Source of the DNA: Isoetes taiwanensis
Lineage: Eukaryota; Streptophyta; Lycopodiopsida; Isoetales; Isoetaceae
Direction: 5' to 3'
Length of the DNA: 64,000 bases
Assembly (NCBI GenBank): GCA_021234155.1
Contig: JAJEKV010000014.1
Span: 6,401,563-6,465,562, forward strand
Numbering within the stretch: the stretch's first letter is position 1; the number at the start of each line of letters is the position of its first letter. The notes under the pieces were generated by a model, which did not search any database, was not told the origin of the DNA, and worked only from the letters and a program-made list of their open reading frames with translations. Position numbers and translations under genes: made by a program. Positions 31,286 through 43,361 of the stretch are shown here, one piece after another.

Positions 31286-34200
31286 CTAGAGTTTTATTGT
31301 TACTTTTCATAGACACAGGAATAAATTTGAGAGCATTTTGTCTTTCATGATGCGTATTAATGCTCCATGTTCCACTAATTTAATCACAATAGAGGTCCTA
31401 AAGCGTTCCTGCAGGAAAATGATCAGATGAAGGTGCTAATTGTTGGGCGAGAGCGAGAAAGCGGTTTAGAAGCAGAGCGGATGCAACAAGCATGTATAAA
31501 TGGATGAAAAATCTGGAGTCCAACATAAAATGAATCTTTATGGAGTGATTTAATTACCCAAATTATATGGATTTTCTTGATGCTAACAATCTGATATGAT
31601 CTAGGAGCGAGAGTTGCATGCATTTCATTTACAAGAGGGTGGGATACAATTTCATTTTATCTGAATTTCATTTAATGCTTAGGTGACACTTTGTGCTAGT
31701 TGTTTTCAGATGGCATCTGTACAAATATGACATAATAGTGTCTAAATCTTGTCTGATTATAGGGGATCTTGATAAGTTGATTGCTAGTCATTGGTTTCAT
31801 TGGTAGTTATCTTCTATTCAATTCTTATTAGCAATTCTAAACTACATTTGATGCAAGAGACATGCAACACACATACACAGGATCAAGAAAACTGTTCAAA
31901 AGTAACTGGACCTGTGTTATTAAATTCAATAGCTAACTAATACTTGAAGACTAGGCATTTGAGTTTTTAGGAGAAACTTGTTTCTTCGACTACAGTTCAA
32001 ACGAACAAGAACATTCAATACCAATCAGATGGGAGATGTTGTATCCTCTATTGCCCTATGTGTTTCATATATCATTAGCTTAGCTTCAGGTTCCCATTTA
32101 CAACACAATTGCAAGAGCAACCCATAGTGCGCTAGCATATTATTTTTATCTATACAAGAATTTGTCGCAGCGGCAGTCGCCGCCGCTAGTTTGTTCTTTT
32201 CGGTGGGTGCTTATGTGTGTAAGAGATTTAAGATAGTTTTGGACTGGCTATTTGGATTATGAGATTAACAATGGATTAGGAGAATGCGTCTTAGATTTTC
32301 CAATTGCTTTGAAGTACGATATTTATAATGAAAAAGAAGTAGATAGCATATATAGTGTGTAACCTGGCACATCTTTGTAAGAAATCTAAGTATTAAAAAA
32401 GTGTTATTTACATTGGCAGTAGAGATAGGATTATTAAACTCCTCAGTGCATCTTGGGATAATAGTTGGCAAATACCTTTAGGCAAAACTTACTTTTTGTT
32501 GAGTTGAGGGATAATAGTTGGCAAATACCTTTAGGCAAAACTTACTTTTTGTTGAGTTGTTGCTCAAATGGACACAACCATTGAGAAAATGTATTATTGC
32601 ACAATAACATAACTCATTTGTTGGTAGACAAACAATTTTGAGCCTAATCAATTTAGAAAGTGAAATTAAGAGTCCAAAAACTATAGACTGCCCTTATTTA
32701 CCCATTGATACATGCCACGAAACTGAAAAAATGACTAGAACTTTTCAGCAAAGTGAGTACACCAAAAAGAAGAACGGAAAAAAAAAAGAGAGAATAAAGT
32801 TTTATGCCTCATTTTGAAAAGCTCATATGATGGGGTAGTTCTGATTTCTTTTATGTAATCTTCATGTTCAAGAGTTGAACCTTCATGATATTAAATCAAT
32901 TGATTCAGAACTTGGCAACGTTCTTTATGGAATGGAAGTCCTAGTACAAAGAAAACAATATTTGGAATCTTCTCTAGATAGTTCACCATAAGTCAACGTG
33001 AGTTTGTTGTCATCACATAACTTTTTTGCAACTCCCAAATTTCTAGTGGGTGCTTTGTGTGGGAGATTTAAGAGGATTTTGCACTATCTATTTGGTTTGC
33101 GACATTGACAATGAGGTAGAAGAACATGTTTTAGATTTTTCAATTGTTTTGAAGAACTGTGTTGACAATGAAAAAAAAGTAAATAGCATATGCAATATAT
33201 AATGGGGCACATCTCTGTAAAAAATTTAAGTCAATTTTAAACTAACTATTTTGTCGAGTAAAGTCTTGCATTTAGAAGACCAAGCAATTTAGAAGACTAA
33301 GCAATATGTTTGATTCCTTAGTGATATTTTCTCTTTTTCTATTCATGTACTCATTTTGTATGGCGATAACATGTAATAGTTGGAGAATCTATATTGCTTT
33401 TTCTTGGTAGTTGCTTGATCTGTGCTTCGGCCTGTTTGTGCTATTTTGTCCATGTATATATTCACAGCAAACTTCATGGTGTTTCCATCTTTTCTAACGA
33501 AGGACTGGCATGCATTCTCGTTTGAGAATGTTGCATCAAAGTGAAACCTCCATAACATCCATGAACATGGAATATAAGAGTCGTCTACATATATTGTGAT
33601 AAATTCAAGATGACTTTAACCTAGATATTTTCTCCTCCATGTATTTATTCACAACACACTTCCATGCTATTTTCATCTTTCCTATTGAGAGTTGGGCACA
33701 CCATCAAATTGCTTTATATTATGAGAATAAGCATCCCCATCTTGCCATGCACTTTGTCGTGCTTTCAAAATGACTCCCATACAAAAACTCTCCATTAAGA
33801 TGTACTTCGTGAGAATTGTGATACAAAAAACTCTCTATAAGATTGTACTTCCATAAGAATTGTGCTCGAGGATCTTCAAGTCTAGCATTCTTCTGAAATA
33901 CCATGCAAACACTTGTGATGAATACATCTCTACTGGCTAGCATCCTTCTGAAAGCCCATGCAAAGGCTCTGATGAACACATTTGTGATGAACACATTTCT
34001 ATTGGCTAGTTTATAAGTCATATAAATGCTTTTGTCCTAATGGCAGGGTGAAGTAATTATTGTACTCAAATGAGTCGCTCAATTCTAAGATCTATGCATT
34101 GAATTCATGGGTTAGAATTTTAGCCTGACTGCCATAATGCAAACAAATGCGAATTCTAGTTTATGCTCCTATAATTAACTTATATCACCTGTGTGGAAGA

Positions 34201-35230
34201 TGTAGATGAAAGGAGATCAAAATAGAGAATGGTATAATCACTTACATAGTCGCTGGTACCTTAATTAGGTATACTCAAAGAAAAGCAACAGATTCTGAAG
34301 TTATTAATAACAAAAACAACATTCTGACAACAATCAAGCTTTTTGGATTGCCCCTGTTAAGGGGGCAATTCGTTAGGGGGAGGGTTGGTTTTGGCATATT
34401 CTGGCATATCAGGGGTATATCGATAATCGGCGGTAGTCACATTCGATTCTTTTCCGTGGTGAAAAACTTTTTATTTTTTTGCGTATGAATATACGCTAAG
34501 GTTTTCCGTGTTTTGGACGCCAAATTATTTTTCCGGCGATCGGAAACTCGTTTTTTTTTGTGAAAAACTATTGGTTTTTTTAACCTTTGGGCTAGAGATT
34601 CCTTTTTTTAGAATTTATCTTTGGGTTTTTTATTTTTAAAACAAACTATTTTTTTATGGAATCACTATTTTTTGAACTGATGCATCCATTCCGGTGGCTA
34701 CGGCCATCCTTTTTTTTCTTGAGCTTGTTCAAGAGGCCGCCTTCACCGCCTCCGCACGAACCACCCCATGGGCGTCCTGTTTTTCCATTCAAGCTTGAAT
34801 GAGGCATTTTTTCAGCATGTAAGTACCCATCTTCTCCCTGTTTTTTTTGTTTTTCTTTTGCACATTACGCTGTTCATTTTGCCTTTTCAATGGCCACCTT
34901 CTCATCATTAACCTTGTGCTTCACCTTCACAGCAGTCTTCTCTTCAATCCCTTTCAGATTGGCCTCATAATCAGCTTTAGAATTGGCCTTCTTCTCATTC
35001 TCCGTTTTTTTGTTGCAACCCACATGGAATTTTAAAAATTTTTCTACTATTGAAGCCATCGATCCAGTTGTGGCCTCTGCAGCTTCCCTTGGGTTTATAT
35101 GCTAATCTCAAAGTAGTGCATTTTTCTACACAAAGCAGTGTAGGACGATTCCCTTGGAACTGTTGAATGATGCAAACAGACAAAACTTTTTTGTCCTCAA
35201 ATGGGTCCAGTCTTCCATTCTTTAATTTGT

Positions 35231-35434
35231 CTTAATATGCCCTCGGGCATATGCTTTACTAAGTCTAAGGATATGCTTTGCTAAGTCCGAGCATATTGTT
35301 AATCAGCCTCTGGAGTCATATCAATCTGATTACTTAATATGCCCTCGGGCATGTGCTTTAATAAGTCCAAGGATATGCTTTACTAAGTCCGAGCATATTG
35401 TTAATCAGCCTCTGGAGTCATATCAATCTGATTA
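35231..35434 (+). repeat. 102-bp tandem repeat, two copies
   Basis: Copies starting at 35,231 and 35,333 each contain the palindrome GCCCTCGGGC and end with TATCAATCTGATTAC. The two differ at a handful of positions. Confidence 0.85.
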
Positions 35435-36242
35435 CTGCTTATCACATATTTGAAAAACCATTATTCCTTTGTACTATCAAGGAATAGTTGCCACTTTACC
35501 AAACGGCCAATGATTTTGACCAACAGCAGTGCATGTCAAATTCAAACCGAATTTCATATTTCTATTCAAAATGAAAACATACAATTGCGGGTTAAGAACA
35601 ATAAGCTGCGTACCCTTAGATTGACATAGTTATTGCCTAGTGGACAAAAAACACGGCCAACAAATTCATTATGCGTTTATTATGAATTCTTGATGGAAGT
35701 TAAACCTGAATTTGGATTTGGAGTGCAAGATAGAGAAGAACGCATAAAGCCCTTCCATCTCTTTGCTGAATTTTCAAGACATTCGTTCCAAGTTGTATTT
35801 AATAAACTTTAGATTTCAAACTGCTACCTTCATTTATAAAGTAAAGTACTGTTGTTTATAGATGTTCACTCGTTGAATACATGAACTATTCTTAGATAGT
35901 AAAATTTAGCCTCTTAGGGCAGAAAGTTTCTTCTTAGCAGCAACAAGATCCAAGCATTGAGAATTGGAATTCCTTGCCTTATGCTGCCATGCCTATTGTC
36001 ACTTTCTTGAGCTCATTTAATCATGTCACTTACCTTTAGAGGACTGACTTCTCTAGAATTAAGTTGCGGAGAAGAAATCAACAGTTATAAACGTTAAAGG
36101 GGAGTTAAAGGGGGAATTGTGAACCGGTCATAAGATATTTTATGTTCCCAAGGGTTAAATGTATTCATCTTTTAGCCATAGAAGAAATTTGACTCATGTT
36201 CATACAGTAATATAGTAGCCATATACTTAGAGAAGCCATGCG

Positions 36243-37980
36243 TCAATCCAAGGACGCTTCCCCTGTATATGTGGAACCCCGGGGCATTAGCCCAAGGTGC
36301 ATCAATGCTGTGGCAGCAGCTTTTTTTGCTTCTATGGTTCCAGTTGTCATTGTGGAAGTGAGACCTGATCTTGCAGCTTTAGAGTATTTATCGTCTCGGT
36401 AATTTTTAAATTTAAATATTCTTTCCAAAGACTTTGTGACCTTCTCACTAGAACTTGGTGTCTTCCCCACCGGTGCTATCACCGGGTTTGAGTATACCAT
36501 TTTTTTGAGATAGTCAACCCCACCTTTTTCGGTCACGGACTAGCGTTAATAAAGCTTCTACAACGTGTGCTCTGCAACTCTCAAGTCAAGCATCTCCAAT
36601 CAAGGTTATGAGTCCTGGAACAGCTCACGCTTCAACAAGGCATAAAGTGGTCTTCCCCGTGCATTGGCCTCCATGGACCTTGCATATTTTATATCTCTTA
36701 AAACCCAATCTTGAAAGGAGTTTTTGAAGAAAGGTTGTACTTGAGTTAGTTTTTCGTGCATGTCTTGAAAAATACCCCGGGATGACAAGCAAGCATGTAG
36801 CTTCCCTCATTCTTCGCCACTTTCTATTATATTGAGAAGGAGAGGGTAAATACCCAATGCAACAAGCTTTATGTGCAATGGTTCCACAATGTTGATACCT
36901 AAATCGGGGATGTATTAACTGCAGATGACCGGTTGTAAGCAAAACCTCGTTACCTCAAGTTGTTTGACTTCAAACATGCAATTAAAGTCTCAAAAGGATC
37001 CTCGAAATCATTGCAAGCTTCGATCACGTTTTCCATTCTTTGCCATGCCGGCTAAAATGCCAAGGATAAACCCCATCTCCTCTGCGAGAAATCTTCTGCG
37101 TTAGAAGTTGAAACATAAGTTGGAGGACGGTGGGTAAATTTCCAATGCCGCCTACTGATCCACGATCTGCAAACAAGATGATATAGAAGACCCATGATAT
37201 TCACTCTACAAGGTGCAGATAGTGATTTATCTTTGCAAGCAAAAGACCTGAAAAGCTTAGGAACGCATTTGAGATCTTTTGGCAGTGCACTAACAGTCGA
37301 CTTGTTTTAGCAAGAAATTGTAAAGTAACTAAAGAATACTCCTTCACAAGATTATCACCTAGCCTTAACATTTCTAAAAGCGGGACACGGCTCCTTCCCG
37401 ATCAATTGCAATGGCACCCGTTGATCCGTGGCTAAATTGGCTAAGGTAGAGATTATTTCTAGCTTTAATTCAGATCCAAGATACTTTACTAGTATTGGTA
37501 TTGCCCCGCCTTTGCAATTGTTACCTTATTTATATCAATAGCGAGAAAGACACCTTAGTGCTTTCCACGGAAGCCGCCACGCAATTCTTTGGATCCATTT
37601 TGCAAACAATCTAACAGGGGGACAACCCTGCGCTTACAAGTGCATGATTTGTCTTTGTCATTAAGTTCCAACTTTTCATATATTGCACTAGCCATCTCGC
37701 ACCTTACATGATCATCACACGCAAAGAAAAATTGTATAAACATCGAGTTGTCCTTGCACCTTATGTATTAATTGCACCTGAAATGTGCATAAAAAGACAT
37801 ACCGGTTGATAAATAACCCATTAGCGGGCCAAACAATCCCAATTTGCTTGCGTCAATTGCAATTTTATAGTTTTCACAACACAAATTTTCCAAAACTTGT
37901 ATTGCATGTAACCGTTACGATATTTCTATGTTGGTGACCATAGCAATAGTTAGGATAGCCCCCTCTCGGCAATAATTAAT
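36243..37980 (-). pseudogene. ARM-repeat (U-box PUB44-like?) gene fragments inside element B
   Basis: Several short open stretches on the minus strand resemble one decayed ARM-repeat protein: SELKLEIISTLANLATDQRV and NLVKEYSLVTLQFLAKTSRL (about 37,240-37,470), CDDHVRCEMASAIYEKLELN (37,560-37,740) and GTIEAKKAAATALMHLGLM (36,260-36,340). Each has the helix-helix Leu/Ala spacing of ARM repeats as found in plant U-box 43/44-type ligases. No U-box is seen and the frame is broken many times. The family name is tentative. Confidence 0.45.
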
Positions 37981-39275
37981 TTTACGCCTTCTTGGTCTTT
38001 GAGATCTCCGGAAGAAGATGCGGCATATAAATTATCACCTTGACATTTGTAAGAACACGGAGCAACAAGGGTACCACGCCAGCATTGCTGATTTGCACCT
38101 GGTGATAAAAAGGAAAAGCGACCTCAGGCATAAACAAACACATCTCATTAGCTTTAGTCTTAACGGAATGAATCGAACATCATTAGGCCATGCATGGAGT
38201 GAGTGATTTAATCTAGCTGTCTATGTATAAGTATTTGTTCAGTATGTGACGCAGAAATGGCATAGAGGCCATGGTTCACCATGTAATAATCTGTAATACT
38301 AACTCGAAGGTAGTTGGACAACAAAAATGCATCAAAGGCAAAGAAAAGGGTTCCATTATCTGGCCATTTAACGAAAAACGCATGACAATGCAGGGAGGGA
38401 CACATGGAACAGTACTCTTGTATGCTATATATTGCAGAATGGATGGTGCTGCAACAGTGGGAATATTGATGTAACAATTCGACGCATGAAAGACATTGTG
38501 TATCTAAGTCATGTCGAAAACAGCAAGGACGTAATGGTAAGCAAACAATTGTACCAATCACAAATATATGCAAGTAATTTCAGTATAAACTGACATATGG
38601 CCTGCAGATCAAAGGCAAATTTGAAGCACAAACTAACAATTTCGATAGCATACGATACGTTTGTACACATTGCACAGCTGAAACGTATGAAGAAGAACAC
38701 TGCGCACGATGTGAAACTGCAAATCCAAAGCCAGTACCAACACTTGCTGGTTCCATCTACAGCGATACAGGCAAAGCATACAAAGCACTCTTCCGAAATG
38801 AACTCCTTGACAAAGCATATGGAATGGACGATGGAGAATTGTATAATGAAATGATGACGTCGCCACTAAAATTCCGTGAACGAGTATCTCAACAAAATCC
38901 AACAGGGATATTCAAAATCAATTGTGCAAACGTAATCATCGAGTACGAAAACAACTAGACAATCAACACTCTGTCTATGAGCTTTCTGTCTGTTTTAATA
39001 ATTGTAGAAATCTTTGCTTTTAAAGCAAAACTAGACACTTTTATATAAATGATTTACTTTTACGTGATTTTAAAAATTCAAATCCCATATGTTACTCATG
39101 TTATTCAACACTAAGTCGAACCCTACACCTCAAAGGACTTAACCATTCAACACAAACACATGCTAATAAATAATGTTCAAAATCTACATCTAAACATAAA
39201 AAAAAAAAAGTTACGCATCACCCTTAACAAAACAAAAAAAATACACATGAATTGTCAACACGGGATCAGATTGAC

Positions 39276-39366
39276 ACCCAACAGTTCAAAGTGCGATTCT
39301 GGGCGGTCTCAAACTTGAGACCTATAGTTGCTACACCTAGTGTATTACCACTAGACTAAACGACCA
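39276..39366 (-). other. tRNA-like block (SINE-type promoter) near the 3' end of element B
   Basis: The minus strand reads GGTCGTTTAGTCTAGTGGTA (A-box-like) and about 45 bases on AAGTTTGAGACC (B-box-like), as in tRNA-derived SINE heads. No tail or target duplication is recognised. Confidence 0.4.
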
Positions 39367-39856
39367 GACGCATGAAGATACATTTATAAAGCTTTATTCA
39401 TAATAGCATTTTGGGGGCAATCCACAGTGCTTTGCACCTTGTTAGAGTTAGCATAATTTCTCTTTGAGAACTAACAGGCCGTTGCAAGTGGAAGATAAGC
39501 ACCATGTTTGAAAGCATCACAATTTAAAAACATAACATCCCTAGAAGCAAAATTATGCATGAAGGAAGATGAATGTAGATTTGATTTTACCTATAATTGC
39601 AACAGTAGGAATGCCTTGCAGTGCATGTAGCACCTCTAAATTTTAGCAACTGCTTGTCAAAACTTGGCTTCGCAACACTGCTGGGGATATCTTGCAACGC
39701 ACGTAAAGCCTCTAAATTTTAGCTTAGTGCTTGTCAAATTCGTTTCCCTAACCTGTGAAACAGAAATCTAACAGAATCTAAGAACCAAAAAAAGGCCCAG
39801 TTAACGTGTAAGGAAAACAACAGTGCTGATGGGAAATAAAAACTGTTTGACAGTGC

Positions 39857-40082
39857 CTAGCTGCAAGTAATAAACGATAGGGCGAAATTACGATAGGGCG
39901 AATAGTGCGCAAGGGCGGTAGGAACAGCAGGAGGAAGTGCAGCCTTTTTTAACAAATTTCTTGGGCTTTTTCGTAGTGGATTTTTTAACAGATTTGGGTT
40001 TCCAAACCTTGGCCTTCCTAGCAGAAGGCTTGACGCCTTTGGTTTTGCAACTTTGGCACACTTAGCTTTGGCAGGCTTTGCC
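39857..40082 (-). pseudogene. Linker histone H1 C-terminal tail remnant, copy 2
   Basis: Paralogue of 8,774-8,997. The acceptor CCAG of copy 1 reads CCGG here, so the splice site is lost. An extra T in a T-run near 39,945 changes the frame, joining the AKPAKAKCAKVAKPK frame to KKAALPPAVPTALAHYS. Both changes arose after the duplication. Confidence 0.55.
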
Positions 40083-40753
40083 CGGAACAAAATTTTCGGT
40101 TATAACATGTAATAAAATTTAGGCTTCGATTGCTCCATCTATATAAACGACAGTCAATGACATTGAGCCTGCTTCGGCTTACATAACTAACATTTCTTTA
40201 ACCCTACTTCGAGCTTACACGCCTTGATCTCAGCAGCTTACATTTGGCTTTTATATACCAGGCCGAAGAATACGCTGGAAACTTCCAGAAGGTGAACGGA
40301 GGTTTTGAAACAAAGTTCCTACAGCACACGAAAGTTTCAGAAAGAGCTACCTCCTTCCAAATTTTTTATGTGTTGACACGTGTTTAATTTAGATCATAAT
40401 CTTCTATAGAAAATACATATAGGTAAGCTGCCCCCTTATCTCCCACATTAGAATTATATATTAGAGATAAGTATGTCACGTGTCAATATTTTATTGGTTA
40501 CAAAATCATATTAAAAACTTACTTTTTTTATTTATAAGTATGTCACGTGTCAATATTTTATTGGTTAAAAAAAATCATCTTAAAAACTCACCTTGTTTTT
40601 TTTACATGTTATAATATTGCTTTTTATATCTTTTTATTTGAGGAAAACAATAGCTAGATTTTAATAACGCACGTGGTTTTTTGTAAGTTAAAAGGGCCAT
40701 AGTAATTTTTTTTTTTTTAGTTTTTGCAAAAACAACACTCGAAACGATGTGTC

Positions 40754-41378
40754 TGAAGAAAAAAATAGGACTATGATATCAACTAGATCTAGACAATTCA
40801 AAGATAAAATTGAATGTCTATATCATCAACATAGTTTGCTCATCAAATAATTATATAATGGTCTTCAAGTTTAAAGATTTAAAGGTAAATCTTTAACCAT
40901 TGAGTTGCTACAGTAACTCGAGCACTGTACCTAAGGTAATACTGACTAAACTTGATCAGCCCAAGCACTTCCGAAATCGCATTGGGAACACCTGCAAATC
41001 AACCATTCAAAGCACACCATACATTAGATCCTTCTTTCGTGTTTTAAGGTCCAGCCCCGGCCGCTATGGCGAGCCGAACGATTCCCCTTTGCCGGATCAA
41101 GCAAGTTTTCTTTTTTGAAACGCTAATTCCCTCCATCGTGAAATATCCCACATTCATAGTTCTCCCAAAACGACGTTCCCTTTTTTTTTTTTAATATGGC
41201 AGACCATTATGCAACCTTGAGTTTAAAATCTTCAACCAAAATTTGAACCTAGGTAAGCTCGACCTTTTCACCCGAGGACTTAATCAACTAGGTCATACTT
41301 CCAACTGTGATCTGGTGTTTAAACATATCCAGCTCAAACCAGCTCAAATGAGAAATATTACATGATCACTTAACAACA
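40754..41378 (-). repeat. Copia 3' LTR, unit 2, with PPT at 41,379-41,391
   Basis: 625 bp. The adjoining TTTCCCCCTTCA is the complement of the polypurine tract GAAGGGGGAAA. It contains the SINE-like block (about 41,180-41,300). Confidence 0.92.
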
Positions 41379-41505
41379 TTTCCCCCTTCATGTAATATTT
41401 CTTTACTGCTACAGTGAATCAAATCTTTTAACTCCTGAAACCTGTATACTGGTAATACTTTAGTCATGATGTCTGATATTTGCTCTTCTGTGTTAATATA
41501 GGTTA

Positions 41506-41915
41506 CGGCCCTTTTTCCATGGTAGTCTTATTTCTAAAAATCACATATTTTATCAAATGATGTTTGGCCACCTATTGTCTTAAAAATATTTCACTTTTCC
41601 ACCATAAAAATAAGACATGTCTTATTTAGGTTCGGGATAGATTTGGATTATTAATGGAGTCTTATTTTATTCCGGGGGATTTCCCCCGCCATAAAATAAG
41701 ACACCTAGTCTTATTTGAAATATAACTAAAAATAAGACGTGTCTTATTTTTTCATGGTTTTCCACTAGTATTTTAGTGGTGTCATATTTTATGACTACCA
41801 TGCAGTGGAAAAGCAAGATTCAATTTGTGTGTCTCATTTTTAGCCCTGGAGTCACAAATGGTGTCATATATGGTATATGGTAGTCGTATTTTGCGACTAC
41901 CGTGGAAAAAGGGTC
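41506..41915. mobile_element. MITE of 410 bp with TA target duplication, in the copia RNase H end
   Basis: Absent at the paralogous site in unit 1 (about 11,168). Ends are inverted repeats CGGCCCTTTTTCCATGG and, reversed, GACCCTTTTTCCACGG, continuing to GTAGTC. TA flanks both sides, suggesting a Tc1/mariner-type element; alternatives are possible. The interior has palindromic AATAAGAC...GTCTTATT motifs. It replaces the normal C-terminus of the copia RNase H frame with MITE-encoded residues. Confidence 0.78.
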
Positions 41916-43361
41916 TAAGTGTATCAATCCTTTTCCAACCACATCCCTTATAAAATGAACTTCTAAGTCTATATGTTTAGACCGTTCATGCGGCACTGGA
42001 TTCTTGGATATGGCTATGCAAATGGTGCTGTCACAAAACACCATTGTAGGTTTAGTCTGAGCTATATTTAACTCAGTCGTTAATCTCCTCTCCCAGATAA
42101 TCTCTTTGGCAACTAAAGTTGCTGAGTTATACTCAGCTTCAGCAGTTGATAAGGCAACACTGTTTTGTTTTTTGTACTTCCATGCTACGGAAGCTCCACC
42201 TAGCAATATTAAATATCCTGAAGTTGACTTTCTTTTGTCAAGATCCCCTCCCCAGTCTGAGTCACAATAAGCTTTTAAGTTCAGATCATCTGAATTATAC
42301 ATTATGCCAAGATCCATAGTGCCTTTGAGGTATCTCAAAATTCTTTTTGCTGCAATCCAATGAGCTTTACCTGGATCATTATTATACCTGCTGAGTATAT
42401 TTACTGCAATGGAAATATCAGGTCTGGTACAATTTGCAATATATAATAAACAACCAATTAAAGATCTGTAGGGAACATTTTCCATTTGTTTTCTTTCATT
42501 TGCATTTTGAGGACACATCAGTCCAGAAATTTTATGTCCAGGAGCTATGGGAGAATTTGCAATATTGTAGTCTTTCATACCAAATCTTGCAATCATACTT
42601 TCAATATGCAACCTTTGATTCAGCAACAATTTTTTGTTTTCCCCATTTCTATGTACTTCTATACCCAAGAATCTTTTCAATTCACCAAGATCTGTCATTT
42701 GAAACCTTTTGTTCAAAATACTTTTGCATTGATCCAAGATCTTTTTCCCTTTAGCAACCATAATATTGTCATCAACATAAAGTCCAATGATGCACCAATC
42801 CTCCTTGTCCTTAAACCTATACAAGTTGCCATCATAATTCAATTTTTCAAACCCCTGTTTTTGCAAATAACTATTCATACATTTGTACTACTCCCTTGGT
42901 GATTGTTTCAATCCATAAACTACCTTTTTCAATTTCCAAACCTTCCCATTTCCTTTTTCAAATCCTGGTGCTTGTTTCAAATATATTTCTTCTTCAAGAT
43001 TTGCATTTAAGAAGGCTGTGCTGACATCCATGTGATGCACCTCAAGATCATGTGAGTTTGCAATTGCAAGCAAGATTCTCAAACTGTTTATTTTAACCAA
43101 AGGTGAAAAAGTTTCATCATAATCTCGTCCCCTTTTTTGTGTAAAGCCTTGTGCAACTAGTCTGGCTTTAAACTTGTCAGGCTTTCCCTTACTGCCAGGT
43201 TTGATTCTAAACACCCATTTATTTCCAATGACATTTTTATCTAAAGTTCTGTCAACAACATCATATGTATCAGTTCTTTTAAATGCTTCCGTCTCTTCTT
43301 GCATGGCTGCCAACCATTGTTTTGCAAACTTCCCATTTATAGCTTTTTGGCAGTTCAGCAT
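41916..43361 (-). pseudogene. Copia reverse transcriptase and RNase H, unit 2
   Basis: RT begins NKWVFRIKPGSKGKPDKFKA, with RLVAQGFTQKRGRDYDETFS and HHMDVSTAFLNANLEEEIYL, then an in-frame TAG where unit 1 has Trp (SPREW). After the stop come LYVDDNIMVAKGK, FLGIEVHRNG, CLLYIANCTRPDISIAVNIL, and RNase H with AYCDSDWGGDLDKRKSTSGY, ALSTAEAEYNSA and HERSKHIDLEVHFIRD. All RNase H acidic residues are present. The frame then enters the MITE. Confidence 0.92.

Larger units (their letters stand above)
34345..39441 (+). mobile_element. Helentron-like (Helitron2-type) non-autonomous element B
   Basis: Empty site in unit 1 at about 8,360 (AAGC, five T, AGAG). The element starts GGATTGCCCC after T-run. 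It ends with inverted GGGGGCAATCC, hairpin GTGC-TTT-GCAC and CTTG, followed by TT. The hairpin stem is the same as in element A but the loop differs. As in A, two extra T are present. It carries an ARM-repeat gene fragment (36,243-37,980), a 102-bp tandem repeat and a tRNA-like block near its 3' end. In 34,400-35,230 and 38,000-39,270 I see only short unrecognised ORFs; one (34,874-35,059, minus) is Lys/Glu-rich. Confidence 0.72.
29391..40753. repeat. Tandem-array flank, copy 2
   Basis: Paralogue of 863-10,415 in the same orientation. It contains its own solo LTR and Helentron-like element B and lacks the hAT MITE, element A and the segment corresponding to 9,076-9,823. No intact gene is recognised outside the listed features. 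Confidence 0.85.

Noticed and set aside
34345-39441. Element B as a classical TIR DNA transposon
   Set aside because: The inverted repeats are asymmetric: the 3' copy is followed by 18 further bases with a hairpin, and there is no target duplication beyond two T.
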